Below are positions 19,177 through 28,296 of a stretch of DNA of 44,848 nt, piece by piece. Within the stretch, counting starts at the first letter, position 1. Every line of letters starts with the position of its first letter. The notes beneath the pieces were generated by a model. The model was not told where the DNA came from. It saw only the letters and a list, made by a program, of their open reading frames with translations, and ran no database searches. The stretch covers positions 1 through 44,848 of the forward strand of contig JAHYJL010000004.1 of the NCBI GenBank assembly GCA_019429045.1, given 5' to 3'. The position numbers were made by a program, and so were the translations under genes. Origin of the DNA: Bacteroidales bacterium (GTDB lineage Bacteria > Bacteroidota > Bacteroidia > Bacteroidales > JAGOPY01).

Positions 19177-20970
19177 ATGGAGGAGCAGGAAAAAAGTACA
19201 GTACACAGAACAAACCCGGGGGACCGGATTAAATTCTCCCAGCTGGCCGCTTTCGGCGCCGGGGGGATCATTCCCATCGCCCTGTTCAACATAGCCGGGA
19301 TACTTGTCGGCTTGATGGGCAATATCAGCCTGGGGCTCAGCGCTTTCTGGCTGGGGGTCATCCTGATCATCCCCCGCCTGTGGGATGCCGTTTCCGACCC
19401 TATCATCGGTCATTTTTCGGACAACCTGCGCACCCGGTGGGGGCGTCGGCGTCCCCTGCTGCTGGTCGGAGGTATACTGGTAGCGGTGTTTTTTGTAGTT
19501 ATCTGGTGGGTGCCCAAAGGCGAAATGGTCCATGCCTGGTTCCCCACCGAATCGGGTTTCCAGGCTTTTCAACTGGTTTATATCCTCATCTCTCTCCTGT
19601 TATTCTACACAGCCTGCACCATATTTGAGATACCGCATGGTGCCCTGGGAATGGAAATGACCACCGACTACCACGAACGCACCCGCCTGTTCAGCGCCAA
19701 GAGTTTCGTCGGCAACCTCTTTGCCATGAGCACGCCATGGCTCTTCTGGATGGCCAACAGGGAGATCTTCAAGGGTACCGGGGGCAATGAGGCCGACGGC
19801 ATGCGCTATGTTTCCCTGATGATCGCTGCCATCCTCATCCCGCTCTCATTCTGGTGGACATACAAACTGCGCGAGCCGGGCTTTGTAAGGGTGGCCAAAC
19901 AGCCAAAGACACCCTTCTGGAAAGATATGAAACATGCGGCCACCAACCGGAACTTCATCATGCTCACCCTGACCATCTTTACGCTGGCGATGGGCTTTAA
20001 TTTCGTCAACCTGCTGGGGTCTTACATTCCCATATTCTACATTTTCGCGGGAGATAAGGTCGCCGGCGCCTACCTGCTGGGGATCAACGGTACCGTATGG
20101 GCCGTCACAGGCGTGCTGGCCGTCTTCCCGCTCAACTGGATCAGCCCGAGACTGGGCAAAAGAAGCACCCTGGTCATCGCCATACTGCTGATGGTTGCCG
20201 CTCAGCTTTCCAAGATCGTCTGCTACAATCCGTCATATCCCTACCTGATCATCATCCCTACCATGTTGCTGAGCGCCGGCATGCTCTTCTTCTTTACCCT
20301 GGGCGCCTCCATGGTGGGCGATATCTGCGACGAAGATGACCTGAAAACCGGTAAGCGGACGGAAGGCAGCTTTTACTCGATCTTCTGGTGGTTCATCAAG
20401 ATGGGCACGGCCCTGGCCAGCTTTGTCGCCGGCGCCCTGATCGTATTTACCATGTTTGACCAAACGCAGGTCACCAAAGTGGATGCCCTGCAGGGTAGTA
20501 TCAGGGAGTTGAAGGCCGAGGTGAAGACCTGGCAGGAAGGAATGGCGCCGACAACCGCATACAATGAATTTCTTGATAAAGCCCAGAAAAGATCTTCCGA
20601 GCTAATGGCCCACCTGGAAACCAAAGCAAAGGCCTCGAAGAAGAACCCCGAGCATTATGAAGCCCTGATGAAAAATGTGGAGATAATGAACCAGAGAATG
20701 GCTAACCTGAACGCTTCCGTGACCAGGGCAACAATCGAAAAGGAAGTTGAAATGATCGAAGCCGAAATTGCGCCGCTCACCCGCCAGACGCCCTATACAC
20801 TGCTGATGATGAGGGTAGTGGAGATCGGCCTGCCCATTATGCTCAGTCTGTTCTCGTTCTTCTTTGTCCTGAGATACACTTTAACCGAAAAACGAAGCCA
20901 TGAGATTAAGGAGCTGTTAAGGCGGCGGAATGAGGGTTCCAAGGGTTCCAATGGTTCCAGGGTTCCATAG
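19177..20970 (+). CDS. MFS transporter, glycoside-pentoside-hexuronide (GPH) cation symporter type, with soluble helical insertion
   Basis: WDAVSDPIIGHFSDNLRTRWGRRRPLLL; FEIPHGALGMEMTTDYHERTRLFSAKS; DICDEDDLKTGKRTEGSFYSIFWWFIKMGTAL. Confidence 0.88.
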   Translation: MEEQEKSTVHRTNPGDRIKFSQLAAFGAGGIIPIALFNIAGILVGLMGNISLGLSAFWLGVILIIPRLWDAVSDPIIGHFSDNLRTRWGRRRPLLLVGGILVAVFFVVIWWVPKGEMVHAWFPTESGFQAFQLVYILISLLLFYTACTIFEIPHGALGMEMTTDYHERTRLFSAKSFVGNLFAMSTPWLFWMANREIFKGTGGNEADGMRYVSLMIAAILIPLSFWWTYKLREPGFVRVAKQPKTPFWKDMKHAATNRNFIMLTLTIFTLAMGFNFVNLLGSYIPIFYIFAGDKVAGAYLLGINGTVWAVTGVLAVFPLNWISPRLGKRSTLVIAILLMVAAQLSKIVCYNPSYPYLIIIPTMLLSAGMLFFFTLGASMVGDICDEDDLKTGKRTEGSFYSIFWWFIKMGTALASFVAGALIVFTMFDQTQVTKVDALQGSIRELKAEVKTWQEGMAPTTAYNEFLDKAQKRSSELMAHLETKAKASKKNPEHYEALMKNVEIMNQRMANLNASVTRATIEKEVEMIEAEIAPLTRQTPYTLLMMRVVEIGLPIMLSLFSFFFVLRYTLTEKRSHEIKELLRRRNEGSKGSNGSRVP

Positions 20971-21083
20971 TTCCTGGTTCCGGGTTCCCTTTTTTTCAGC
21001 CCGGGCATTACCGGCGGCGCCATCTCCCGTTCGGATTGCAGGTCTTGCATTTTCTCATGATATTTGTTAATTTTACATTCTTG

Positions 21084-23525
21084 ATGAAGAAGTTAATCCA
21101 TCATATGCTACCGGTTGAGCCTGCAGGAATTACTACACCGCTAATTTTCCTTATCGGGTTACTGGTATGGGTCGGCTGGCCTTACGAAAAGGCTATTGCC
21201 CAACCCTTTGGGCCGCAAAATGTGCTTTGTGCAGGACAATTGGGGGTGTTCCGGCAGCTCAGTTATGCTGATCTTGACCAGGACGGTCTTCCCGACATCC
21301 TGGCAACCTGTAAGTACAATACGATTTTCTGGTACAGGAACCTTGGGGATGGAGATTTTGCGTTTCAGGAAGACCTTCTGAAAGGTTACTGGTCGCTCCC
21401 TGAGTTTTGCATAGCCGACTTTAATGGCGATGGTTACCCCGACCTCGCACTGTCGTCACAACCTGATAATTTTCTTGGCTGGAGCCGTAACCTGGGTAAT
21501 GGCACATTTGATACGGTGATAGCTATCAGCGGTTCAATCGGGCCCATGTTCCTTCTGGCTTGTGATCTTGACGCAGACGGTGACCAGGATTTGTTGTTGA
21601 CATCTCATTATTCACATTCAATTTGTTATGTGAATGATGGTGCGGGTGGGTTCACTTACCAGGAACTCATTTTTTCCGGACCGAATGATAAAGTGCTTGA
21701 TGCAAGGGACATGGACAATGACGGTGATATTGACCTGGTAAGGTATGACGGGGGTTCATTGGTCTGGATGGAAAATACGGGGCCATGGACCTTTGATTCC
21801 GTCCATTTTATCGCAGACGTCGGGATAGGGAATGTATATCATCTTTTTGTTGACCTGGATGGTGACGGGGATGATGACCTGGTCTATTATGCTGAGGGGT
21901 ACGAAGATTTAGCCTGGATCGAAAATATAAATAATTATTCTTCCACCCAGTATCATCACATACAGCATCTTTATCCCGTCTATTCCATCGGTTGCGGCGA
22001 TATGAACAATGATGGTCATCCGGATATCCTGGTTGGCTCGGATGTCGGCACAGGCATTCTTCTTTACATAAATGATGGTAACGAAAACTTTGGCGAAGGG
22101 ATTCCCATTTATACTTCCGGAAAAATTCTGGGGCTGGTGACGGCCGACTTTAATCTTGATGGGGATATGGACTTTGCCGTATTTCAGGATCATCGACGGC
22201 AAACCGGATGGTTCGAAAATACAGGCTCTTTTAATTTTAACGGACCGAACCTGCTTTCAACCATCCTGCTCTCGCCTGTTGGCGTTACGGCTATTGACAT
22301 GGATGGGGACGGCGGCCCTGATATCCTTGCCGCTTCAGGCCCCGACAATTTGATCGCGGGATTCTTTAATACGGGTTACCATGTATTTGACCAGTTCCAG
22401 GAAATTTATGATACTGATATTTTTCAGGGGGAAATAAACATCATACCCTGTGATTTTGATCATGATAATCATCCGGATCTGCTGGTAAACGCTTATACTA
22501 ATTTCATTTTATTCAATGATGGGAACGGGAATATAGAATTTGTCCTTGAGCTTGAAGGCATTGTTGAGTCGGAAGATGCTTGCATTGAGGATCTGGATGG
22601 CGATGGTTGGGAGGATGTCATCGTTGCGGCCTATACGGGCATTGTCTGGTTTAAGAATCTTGGGAACAGAACGTTCGGTAAAGCGAATTATATCGATAAA
22701 CTGTTTGATTACGGAAATAGAGTCACGACAGGAGACCTTGACAATGACGGGGATGCGGAGATTATATATACATGTCCATACGGTAATAGAGTGATGTATG
22801 TCAATAATGAAGGCCAGGGCAATTTCTCGACTCCTGTCTGGATTACACAATCTTCATCCAGGGTTTATCAGGTAGAAGTGGTAGATATCGATGCCGATGA
22901 TGATTTGGATGTAATTGTTTCATTTTCAAATAAGGTTCTTTGGTATGAAAATCTTGGAGGTGTGTTTTCAGGCGTGGAAAATGTATTGTTTTCATTGAGC
23001 AACCCGGTATTTTATTTTGAAGATTTCTTTAATGACGGGAAGCCGGATCTGATATTGGCGGGTAATGATAATTATCTCTACTGGAGCGAGAACGATGGTG
23101 CGGGCGTATTCAACGATACCATATTGATTACCGATAAAATAAAACAATTCACCAGGATTTATACGTTTGATCTGGATAACGACGGAGATCATGATATTCT
23201 GACCTCATCCACCGGTGACGGCAGGGTGGCATGGTATGAAAACCTCAGCACCTCTTTGGCTTTGCCGGAGAATGCCATGCATAAAGACAGCTTGCAGGTA
23301 TATCCCATCCCGGCAAAGGATTATCTGTATATTCAATTTAATTCCGGGACAACCAGGTCAATCAATATATTGGATTTGAATGGAAAGGTTATTTACCGGT
23401 TCAAACCACCCGAAGGGAAAAATGAGATACGCCTTGATATTTCTGATCTGAGGCCTGGGATATATGTCATGAAAGTCGAAGGGAGCAGTAACGAAGTACT
23501 CATCCGAAGAATAATAAAAATCTGA
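21084..23525 (+). CDS. FG-GAP/VCBS-repeat secreted protein with T9SS C-terminal sorting domain
   Basis: Many DLDxDGxxD motifs (DLDQDGLPDIL, DFNGDGYPDLAL, DMDGDGGPDIL); C-terminal VYPIPAKDYLYIQF...GIYVMKVEGSSNEVLIRRIIKI. Confidence 0.9.
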   Translation: MKKLIHHMLPVEPAGITTPLIFLIGLLVWVGWPYEKAIAQPFGPQNVLCAGQLGVFRQLSYADLDQDGLPDILATCKYNTIFWYRNLGDGDFAFQEDLLKGYWSLPEFCIADFNGDGYPDLALSSQPDNFLGWSRNLGNGTFDTVIAISGSIGPMFLLACDLDADGDQDLLLTSHYSHSICYVNDGAGGFTYQELIFSGPNDKVLDARDMDNDGDIDLVRYDGGSLVWMENTGPWTFDSVHFIADVGIGNVYHLFVDLDGDGDDDLVYYAEGYEDLAWIENINNYSSTQYHHIQHLYPVYSIGCGDMNNDGHPDILVGSDVGTGILLYINDGNENFGEGIPIYTSGKILGLVTADFNLDGDMDFAVFQDHRRQTGWFENTGSFNFNGPNLLSTILLSPVGVTAIDMDGDGGPDILAASGPDNLIAGFFNTGYHVFDQFQEIYDTDIFQGEINIIPCDFDHDNHPDLLVNAYTNFILFNDGNGNIEFVLELEGIVESEDACIEDLDGDGWEDVIVAAYTGIVWFKNLGNRTFGKANYIDKLFDYGNRVTTGDLDNDGDAEIIYTCPYGNRVMYVNNEGQGNFSTPVWITQSSSRVYQVEVVDIDADDDLDVIVSFSNKVLWYENLGGVFSGVENVLFSLSNPVFYFEDFFNDGKPDLILAGNDNYLYWSENDGAGVFNDTILITDKIKQFTRIYTFDLDNDGDHDILTSSTGDGRVAWYENLSTSLALPENAMHKDSLQVYPIPAKDYLYIQFNSGTTRSINILDLNGKVIYRFKPPEGKNEIRLDISDLRPGIYVMKVEGSSNEVLIRRIIKI

Positions 23526-23539
23526 TCATTTCACCCGAT

Positions 23540-23578
23540 AAAAAAGCCCATTCCGCCAACCGGCGGACGGGCTTTTTT
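23540..23578. terminator. Intrinsic terminator, aaaaaagccc...gggctttttt
   Basis: Outer 10-bp stem plus inner ccgcc/ggcgg stem and T run, directly after the FG-GAP gene stop. Confidence 0.85.
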
Positions 23579-23597
23579 GCTGCTCCATGAAAATCAG

Positions 23598-23720
23598 ATG
23601 CTTCACAAAGAAACAGTTGATGGAAACACACTGGAGTTAATCGAAAAACTCCAGTCAGATATGATGCTTCAGAATTTTGTTCTTGTTGGAGGGACTGCAT
23701 TGTCAGTTCATCGTCGATGA
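23598..23720 (+). pseudogene. N-terminal fragment of an AbiEii-like nucleotidyltransferase
   Basis: Translation MLHKETVDGNTLELIEKLQSDMMLQNFVLVGGTALSVHRR*; LVGGTAL is the nucleotidyltransferase glycine motif; frame ends at a junction. Confidence 0.6.
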
Positions 23721-23833
23721 TGAGGTTACGGAGCAATTTCGTTGGGATATTACTGCTAAAGATAGACACTTTTTGTTTCTTGTTTCTTGTTTCTTGTTTC
23801 TGTAAATATTTAATGTCCACCTAATGTCGCGAG
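23710..23833 (-). pseudogene. Duplicated 5' end of a LytTR response-regulator gene plus its upstream repeat region
   Basis: Minus strand KVSIFSSNIPTKLLRNLIIDDELTMQSL vs intact VSIFNRNILTKMLRTIIIDDEDHIRESL at 28 kb; 23757-23833 matches 28087-28170 apart from one 7-bp unit. Confidence 0.75.
23774..23801. repeat. Heptamer tract (tgtttct)x4
   Basis: Direct reading; same unit (reverse complement) as 6051-6110. Confidence 0.95.
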
Positions 23834-23957
23834 GCGCGCAGCGCCGAACGAATGTCTATCAATGTCGCGAGCGCAGCGAGTTAATGACGCGAGCGCAGCG
23901 AGTTTCATCCTTCAATTCGGTGATTTGCATCGAAGTCTTTTACCTGAGCTTTGAAAA

Positions 23958-25166
23958 CTAATTTTCCAATAGAAATTCTATGATGTTCTTCCTGATAATA
24001 CCATTGCGGTTCTGCGGCCAAAACTCGTCCATTGACAAAACCATTTTAGGGAAGCTGTCGCCGATGCGCTCCAGATTTCCAAACTCGCGTTCAATGGTCT
24101 TTTCGTTACCCAACAAATAGGCAACCTGGATATATATTCTTTTTTCCTGCTTTTCGGCAATGAAATCAATTTCGTATGAACCTGACTGCCCGACATAAAC
24201 AGTATATCCACGTTGCAACAACTCAATAAAAACAATACTCTCGAGTAAGCCGGAAATATCGCTTTCTGAATAACCTGCCAGCCCAAATCTTAATCCGATA
24301 TCAGCCGGGTAATACTTTTCGGAATATTCGAGCAGTTTTTTTCCTTTCAGGTCGTAGCGCCTTACCTTGTGAATCATGAAGGACTGAGTAAGGAAAAAAA
24401 GATAGTTCTGCACAGTTTCAACTGAAATTCTGGCCCTTTGCGATTTCAGGTAATCGGCAATGTTTTTTGCAGAAGTGATATTTCCGCAGTTATTGAAAAC
24501 AAAGCGTGTTATTCTTTCCAGTTGTTCCACATCTCGGATTTTATTCCGGGTTATAACATCCTTCAGTAACACAGTGTTGTAAATGGCATTCAGGTATGGA
24601 AAAATAACATCATCGCTGAAGGGCAGGGCATGAATACCGGGCAAGCCTCCATAACGGAGGAATTGTTTGAAACTAATATTCACAGTTTCACCGGGAACCT
24701 GCTGTAGCCTGTAATCCCTGAAATCTCTGAATGAAAAAGGATACAGAGTGATTTCAATATATCTGCCTGCCAGTAAAGTAGAAAGTTCTGCCGAAAGCAT
24801 TCTGGCATTGGAGCCGGTTATGGTGATATCGTAGCCACCCTCAGCAAAAAAAGAATTGATGGCCTTTTCCCATTGATTAATATCCTGGATTTCATCAATC
24901 AGCAAATATTTTGTGCCAGTTTGCTGCGAAACAGTTTGCCGGATATGAGCATTGAGGTCCGTGTAATCCCTTATTGAATCGAATTCCAGCAATTCCATGT
25001 TGATTAGCAAAATGTTCTGTTCAGGAACACCTGAATGAGTAAGAAAGTCTCTATACTCTTTCAGCAGGGTGCTTTTACCGACCCTGCGCATGCCTGAAAT
25101 TACCTTTATCAATGGTTTCCCGGTGTAAGTTTTGAGCTTCTCAAGATATTGGGTGCGGACAATCAT
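23958..25166 (-). CDS. ATPase with DUF4143-type C-terminus
   Basis: KPLIKVISGMRRVGKSTLLKEY, YLLIDEIQDINQWEKAINSF, ITGSNARMLSAELSTLLAGRYIEITLYPFSFRDF. Confidence 0.9.
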   Translation of the reverse strand: MIVRTQYLEKLKTYTGKPLIKVISGMRRVGKSTLLKEYRDFLTHSGVPEQNILLINMELLEFDSIRDYTDLNAHIRQTVSQQTGTKYLLIDEIQDINQWEKAINSFFAEGGYDITITGSNARMLSAELSTLLAGRYIEITLYPFSFRDFRDYRLQQVPGETVNISFKQFLRYGGLPGIHALPFSDDVIFPYLNAIYNTVLLKDVITRNKIRDVEQLERITRFVFNNCGNITSAKNIADYLKSQRARISVETVQNYLFFLTQSFMIHKVRRYDLKGKKLLEYSEKYYPADIGLRFGLAGYSESDISGLLESIVFIELLQRGYTVYVGQSGSYEIDFIAEKQEKRIYIQVAYLLGNEKTIEREFGNLERIGDSFPKMVLSMDEFWPQNRNGIIRKNIIEFLLEN

Positions 25167-25183
25167 CTTCGATTATAATTTAA

Positions 25184-25199
25184 TATATTTGCAAATATA
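25184..25199 (-). promoter_or_regulatory. Perfect 16-bp palindrome tatatttgcaaatata containing a TAnnTTTG -7 box for the ATPase gene
   Basis: Minus-strand TATATTTG 26 bp upstream of the ATG at 25166. Confidence 0.6.
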
Positions 25200-25241
25200 C
25201 TGTATTCTTCAGTTATATCGAAACACTTTAACAATAATAAC

Positions 25242-27302
25242 CTACACCGGCACCCCAAACACCACCCTCGTCCCCTTAGCTTCGCCCTGTTCATCTTTCA
25301 GATCAATGATCTCGAGGGTGATCTTGCGTTTCAGCTTGCGGTTGAGGATGGCGATCCGCTCGCGTGTGATGGCCGTGGCCATGCTTTTATGGTCCTTGTC
25401 ATGTTTATGAAGGATTTCCTGCGCCTTCTCCCTGCCCACCCCATCATCCTCCACTTCGAATATCGCCCGATCGCCCGATCGCCTGATCCGTATCTGAATC
25501 CGCCCATAGGACCCTTTATGCAAAATGCCGTGTTCGATGGCGTTCTCAATGAAGGGCTGGGCCAGCATGGGCGGTATGCGGGCGGTTTCGGTGTCAATTT
25601 CCTCATCCATTTCCACCGTGTAATCAAACATATCACGGTAGCGCACCTTTTGCAGTGCCAGGTAATTTTCAATGCTGCTGATCTCTTCCTCAAGCGGCAC
25701 ATACTCCACTGCGGAACTGTTGAGTATCTGCCTTACCAGTTTTGAGAACCTGCCAAGGTAATCGCTGGCAAGCGACGGTTTTTCTTTGATGATGAAATTC
25801 TGTATGCTGGCCAGCGAGTTGAAAAGGAAATGGGGGTTCATCTGGGTGCGGAAAAGCCGTTGCTGCAATAAGAGGGTCTGGCGGCTGTTTTTAAGCTGGT
25901 TCTGCCGGTGCAGCATAACTGCTATAAATACGATCAATATTGCCAGCCCGGACAAACCACCGATGAACCAGGTAAACCGCATCAGCCGGAGTTCCTTTAG
26001 CTCGTTGGCCTGGTTCAGTACCAGGATTTCGGCATCCTTGCGCGTGGTTTCAAACCTGGTTTGTATTTCCACGGCCTCACGGTTGCGGGTAAGGCGGTCG
26101 AGGGTATCTTTGGCAGCAGTGTAAGCCTGCAGGTAATGCATGGCCGGGCGCAGGTCGTCTTTTTCCAGGTAGTACCGGTGCAAATCCCAGTAAACCCGGG
26201 TAGCGAATCTGTAGGTAGTCTCTTTTACATATTTTTTGGTGTAGGGCTGGAAGAGCTCGGTTCCATGGGAAACCATATATTTTAGCGAATCATAGCGGTA
26301 AAAGGATGATTTTCCGATCATCTCTTCCACCAGTTTTGCAGCCTCAAGCCATGATTTTTCTGCTTCCAGCCGTTTTCCCCTTTTTGCGTAGAACTCCCCA
26401 AGCTCCCATGCCGCCATGAGGGCTGAATACAGAAAGCCATGAGGTTCAAGCCATTGGTATGCCTGCCTGTAGTAATAGAGCGCTGAATCGGGATCGCCAT
26501 GCACGGTATAGATTGAGGCCAGGCGTCGCATATACTCATGCTTGAGGGCAAGCACACTCTGGTTTACTTCCGGATAGGCAAAAGCTTTCCAGTACTGATA
26601 AACAGCGCTGTCAACATTCCCGGTCTCATAATAACAGGCAGCCACTACCGCCTCGTGCACCAGCAGGTCGGTGAGATCGAAGCCATGCACCCTTCCGGCG
26701 TCCATGTAGCGCTGGTAGATGCGAAGCGCAGTGTCCGAACGCCCGGTCATCCGGTATGGCAAGCCTAATGTTGAAAATGTCCTTATGGTATCTTGAAAAC
26801 CTCCCACCGTATTTCCAGCTTTATCTTTGGCACGATATCCCGGGATCACTTTATTTTCTGCAATTTCAATGGCTTTTTCGATGTTGTTTGCCCAGAAATG
26901 CGTGGCGGCAATTTCCATATACATGGCAGCCACTTTCCGCAGGTTGCCCAGCTCTTCATAGATGTGCAGCGCTTCATAAAAGAAGTTAAGCGCCTCGGGA
27001 TAATTGCCTTCATAAAATTGAATAAAGCCATAATAGCTGTAAGCCACAGCAATACCTTCGGTGTAGTTTATCCGTTTGGCCATTGACATAGCCTGATCGG
27101 CAAAGTAGGTGCTTTTTTCGGCATCTTCAAATGAAAGGGACAAAGCCAGGCGGTTCAGGGTTTGAATCCTTTCAATGCCTTGTTGTGTGGGCAAGACTAG
27201 CAGCAGGCTGTCAACCGGATACCACTCAATATAAATAAATATCCTGGCATTTACTGTTTGCAGCAGAAAAACCATCGCAACGATGATGAGCTTGTATTTC
27301 AT
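25242..27302 (-). CDS. LytS/YehU-type histidine kinase with TPR-like sensor region
   Basis: Tetratricopeptide-like helices, TM segment near WFIGGLSGLAILIVFIAVML, QMNPHFLFNSLASIQNFI, PPMLAQPFIENAIEHGI. Confidence 0.92.
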   Translation of the reverse strand: MKYKLIIVAMVFLLQTVNARIFIYIEWYPVDSLLLVLPTQQGIERIQTLNRLALSLSFEDAEKSTYFADQAMSMAKRINYTEGIAVAYSYYGFIQFYEGNYPEALNFFYEALHIYEELGNLRKVAAMYMEIAATHFWANNIEKAIEIAENKVIPGYRAKDKAGNTVGGFQDTIRTFSTLGLPYRMTGRSDTALRIYQRYMDAGRVHGFDLTDLLVHEAVVAACYYETGNVDSAVYQYWKAFAYPEVNQSVLALKHEYMRRLASIYTVHGDPDSALYYYRQAYQWLEPHGFLYSALMAAWELGEFYAKRGKRLEAEKSWLEAAKLVEEMIGKSSFYRYDSLKYMVSHGTELFQPYTKKYVKETTYRFATRVYWDLHRYYLEKDDLRPAMHYLQAYTAAKDTLDRLTRNREAVEIQTRFETTRKDAEILVLNQANELKELRLMRFTWFIGGLSGLAILIVFIAVMLHRQNQLKNSRQTLLLQQRLFRTQMNPHFLFNSLASIQNFIIKEKPSLASDYLGRFSKLVRQILNSSAVEYVPLEEEISSIENYLALQKVRYRDMFDYTVEMDEEIDTETARIPPMLAQPFIENAIEHGILHKGSYGRIQIRIRRSGDRAIFEVEDDGVGREKAQEILHKHDKDHKSMATAITRERIAILNRKLKRKITLEIIDLKDEQGEAKGTRVVFGVPV

Positions 27303-27313
27303 CCGTGTCCATT

Positions 27314-28066
27314 TTATCCGCCGATGCGGTCAAACAACTCCAGCAAATCTTCCCGTTTTCTGGATGCCACCGGAATTTTAGCGCCCCCTTCCAGGATCAC
27401 ATAGCCCCCTTCGGCCTTCTCAAAGCGCTGTATGTATTCCAGGTTGATCAGGTAGGATTTATGCACCCTGAAAAATCCGGCATCATCCAGCATTTCGTGA
27501 TAATATTTAAGGGTTTCAGAAATGATCACTTTGTCGCCCGACAAAAGGTAAAACGTGGAGTACCGCCCGTCCGATCCAATGTACAGTATGTCTTTGAGTT
27601 TAACCAGGTGGATGTTGTCGAAGGTTTTCAGGATGATCTTTTTCTTTGCCTGTTCATCGGTTTGCAGGTTGTTCACCAGGGTATTCAGTTGTGTATTGAT
27701 TTCCTTTTGGGAGAGTTTGTCGGCCTTGTCAAAGGCGGCTTTCAGGTCGCCCGATTCAACCGGTTTGAGCAGATAGTCCAGCGCACTGAACTTAAAAGCC
27801 GTGATGGCATATTGATCGAAGGCGGTGATAAAAATAATCCTGAAATCAATGCTTTCGAGTTTTTCGAGCAGGTCGAAGCCGGTCCCGTCTTTCATTCTGA
27901 TATCGAGCAGCAGCAGGTCGGGCCGGTGGGTCCTGATGGCTTTCAGGCCGCTTTCTACCCCATCGGCCATGGCCACCACCTTCGCGTTGGGGCAATGGCT
28001 GCGGAGCATCTCAGCGAGCGATTCGCGGATGTGGTCCTCATCATCAATGATAATGGTGCGGAGCAT
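27314..28066 (-). CDS. LytTR-family response regulator
   Basis: MLRTIIIDDEDHIRESLAEML receiver; LLLLDIRMKDGTGFDLLE; FFRVHKSYLINLEYIQRFEKAEGGYVILEGGAKIPVASRKREDLLELF. Confidence 0.93.
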   Translation of the reverse strand: MLRTIIIDDEDHIRESLAEMLRSHCPNAKVVAMADGVESGLKAIRTHRPDLLLLDIRMKDGTGFDLLEKLESIDFRIIFITAFDQYAITAFKFSALDYLLKPVESGDLKAAFDKADKLSQKEINTQLNTLVNNLQTDEQAKKKIILKTFDNIHLVKLKDILYIGSDGRYSTFYLLSGDKVIISETLKYYHEMLDDAGFFRVHKSYLINLEYIQRFEKAEGGYVILEGGAKIPVASRKREDLLELFDRIGG

Positions 28067-28103
28067 TTTTGTTAAGATATTTCTGTTAAAGATAGACACT
28101 TTT

Positions 28104-28138
28104 TGTTTCTTGTTTCTTGTTTCTTGTTTCTTGTTTCT
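28104..28138. repeat. Heptamer tract (tgtttct)x5
   Basis: Direct reading; flanks match the 23.77 kb copy, which has 4 units. Confidence 0.95.
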
Positions 28139-28296
28139 GTAAATATTTAATGTCCACCTAATGTCGCGAGCGCAGCGAGCTAATGTCCACTTAATGTCTA
28201 CTTAAATCCCGAAGGGATGCTTGACAGTAGCCCGCCAATTCATTGGCCGGGAAAAAAGGCGGGTGGTGCAAAAACCCCGTGCCGAACGAATATCTT

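Noticed and set aside
27305-28075. 256-aa plus-strand ORF
   Set aside because: Almost fully antisense to the LytTR regulator, which has clear receiver and DNA-binding motifs.
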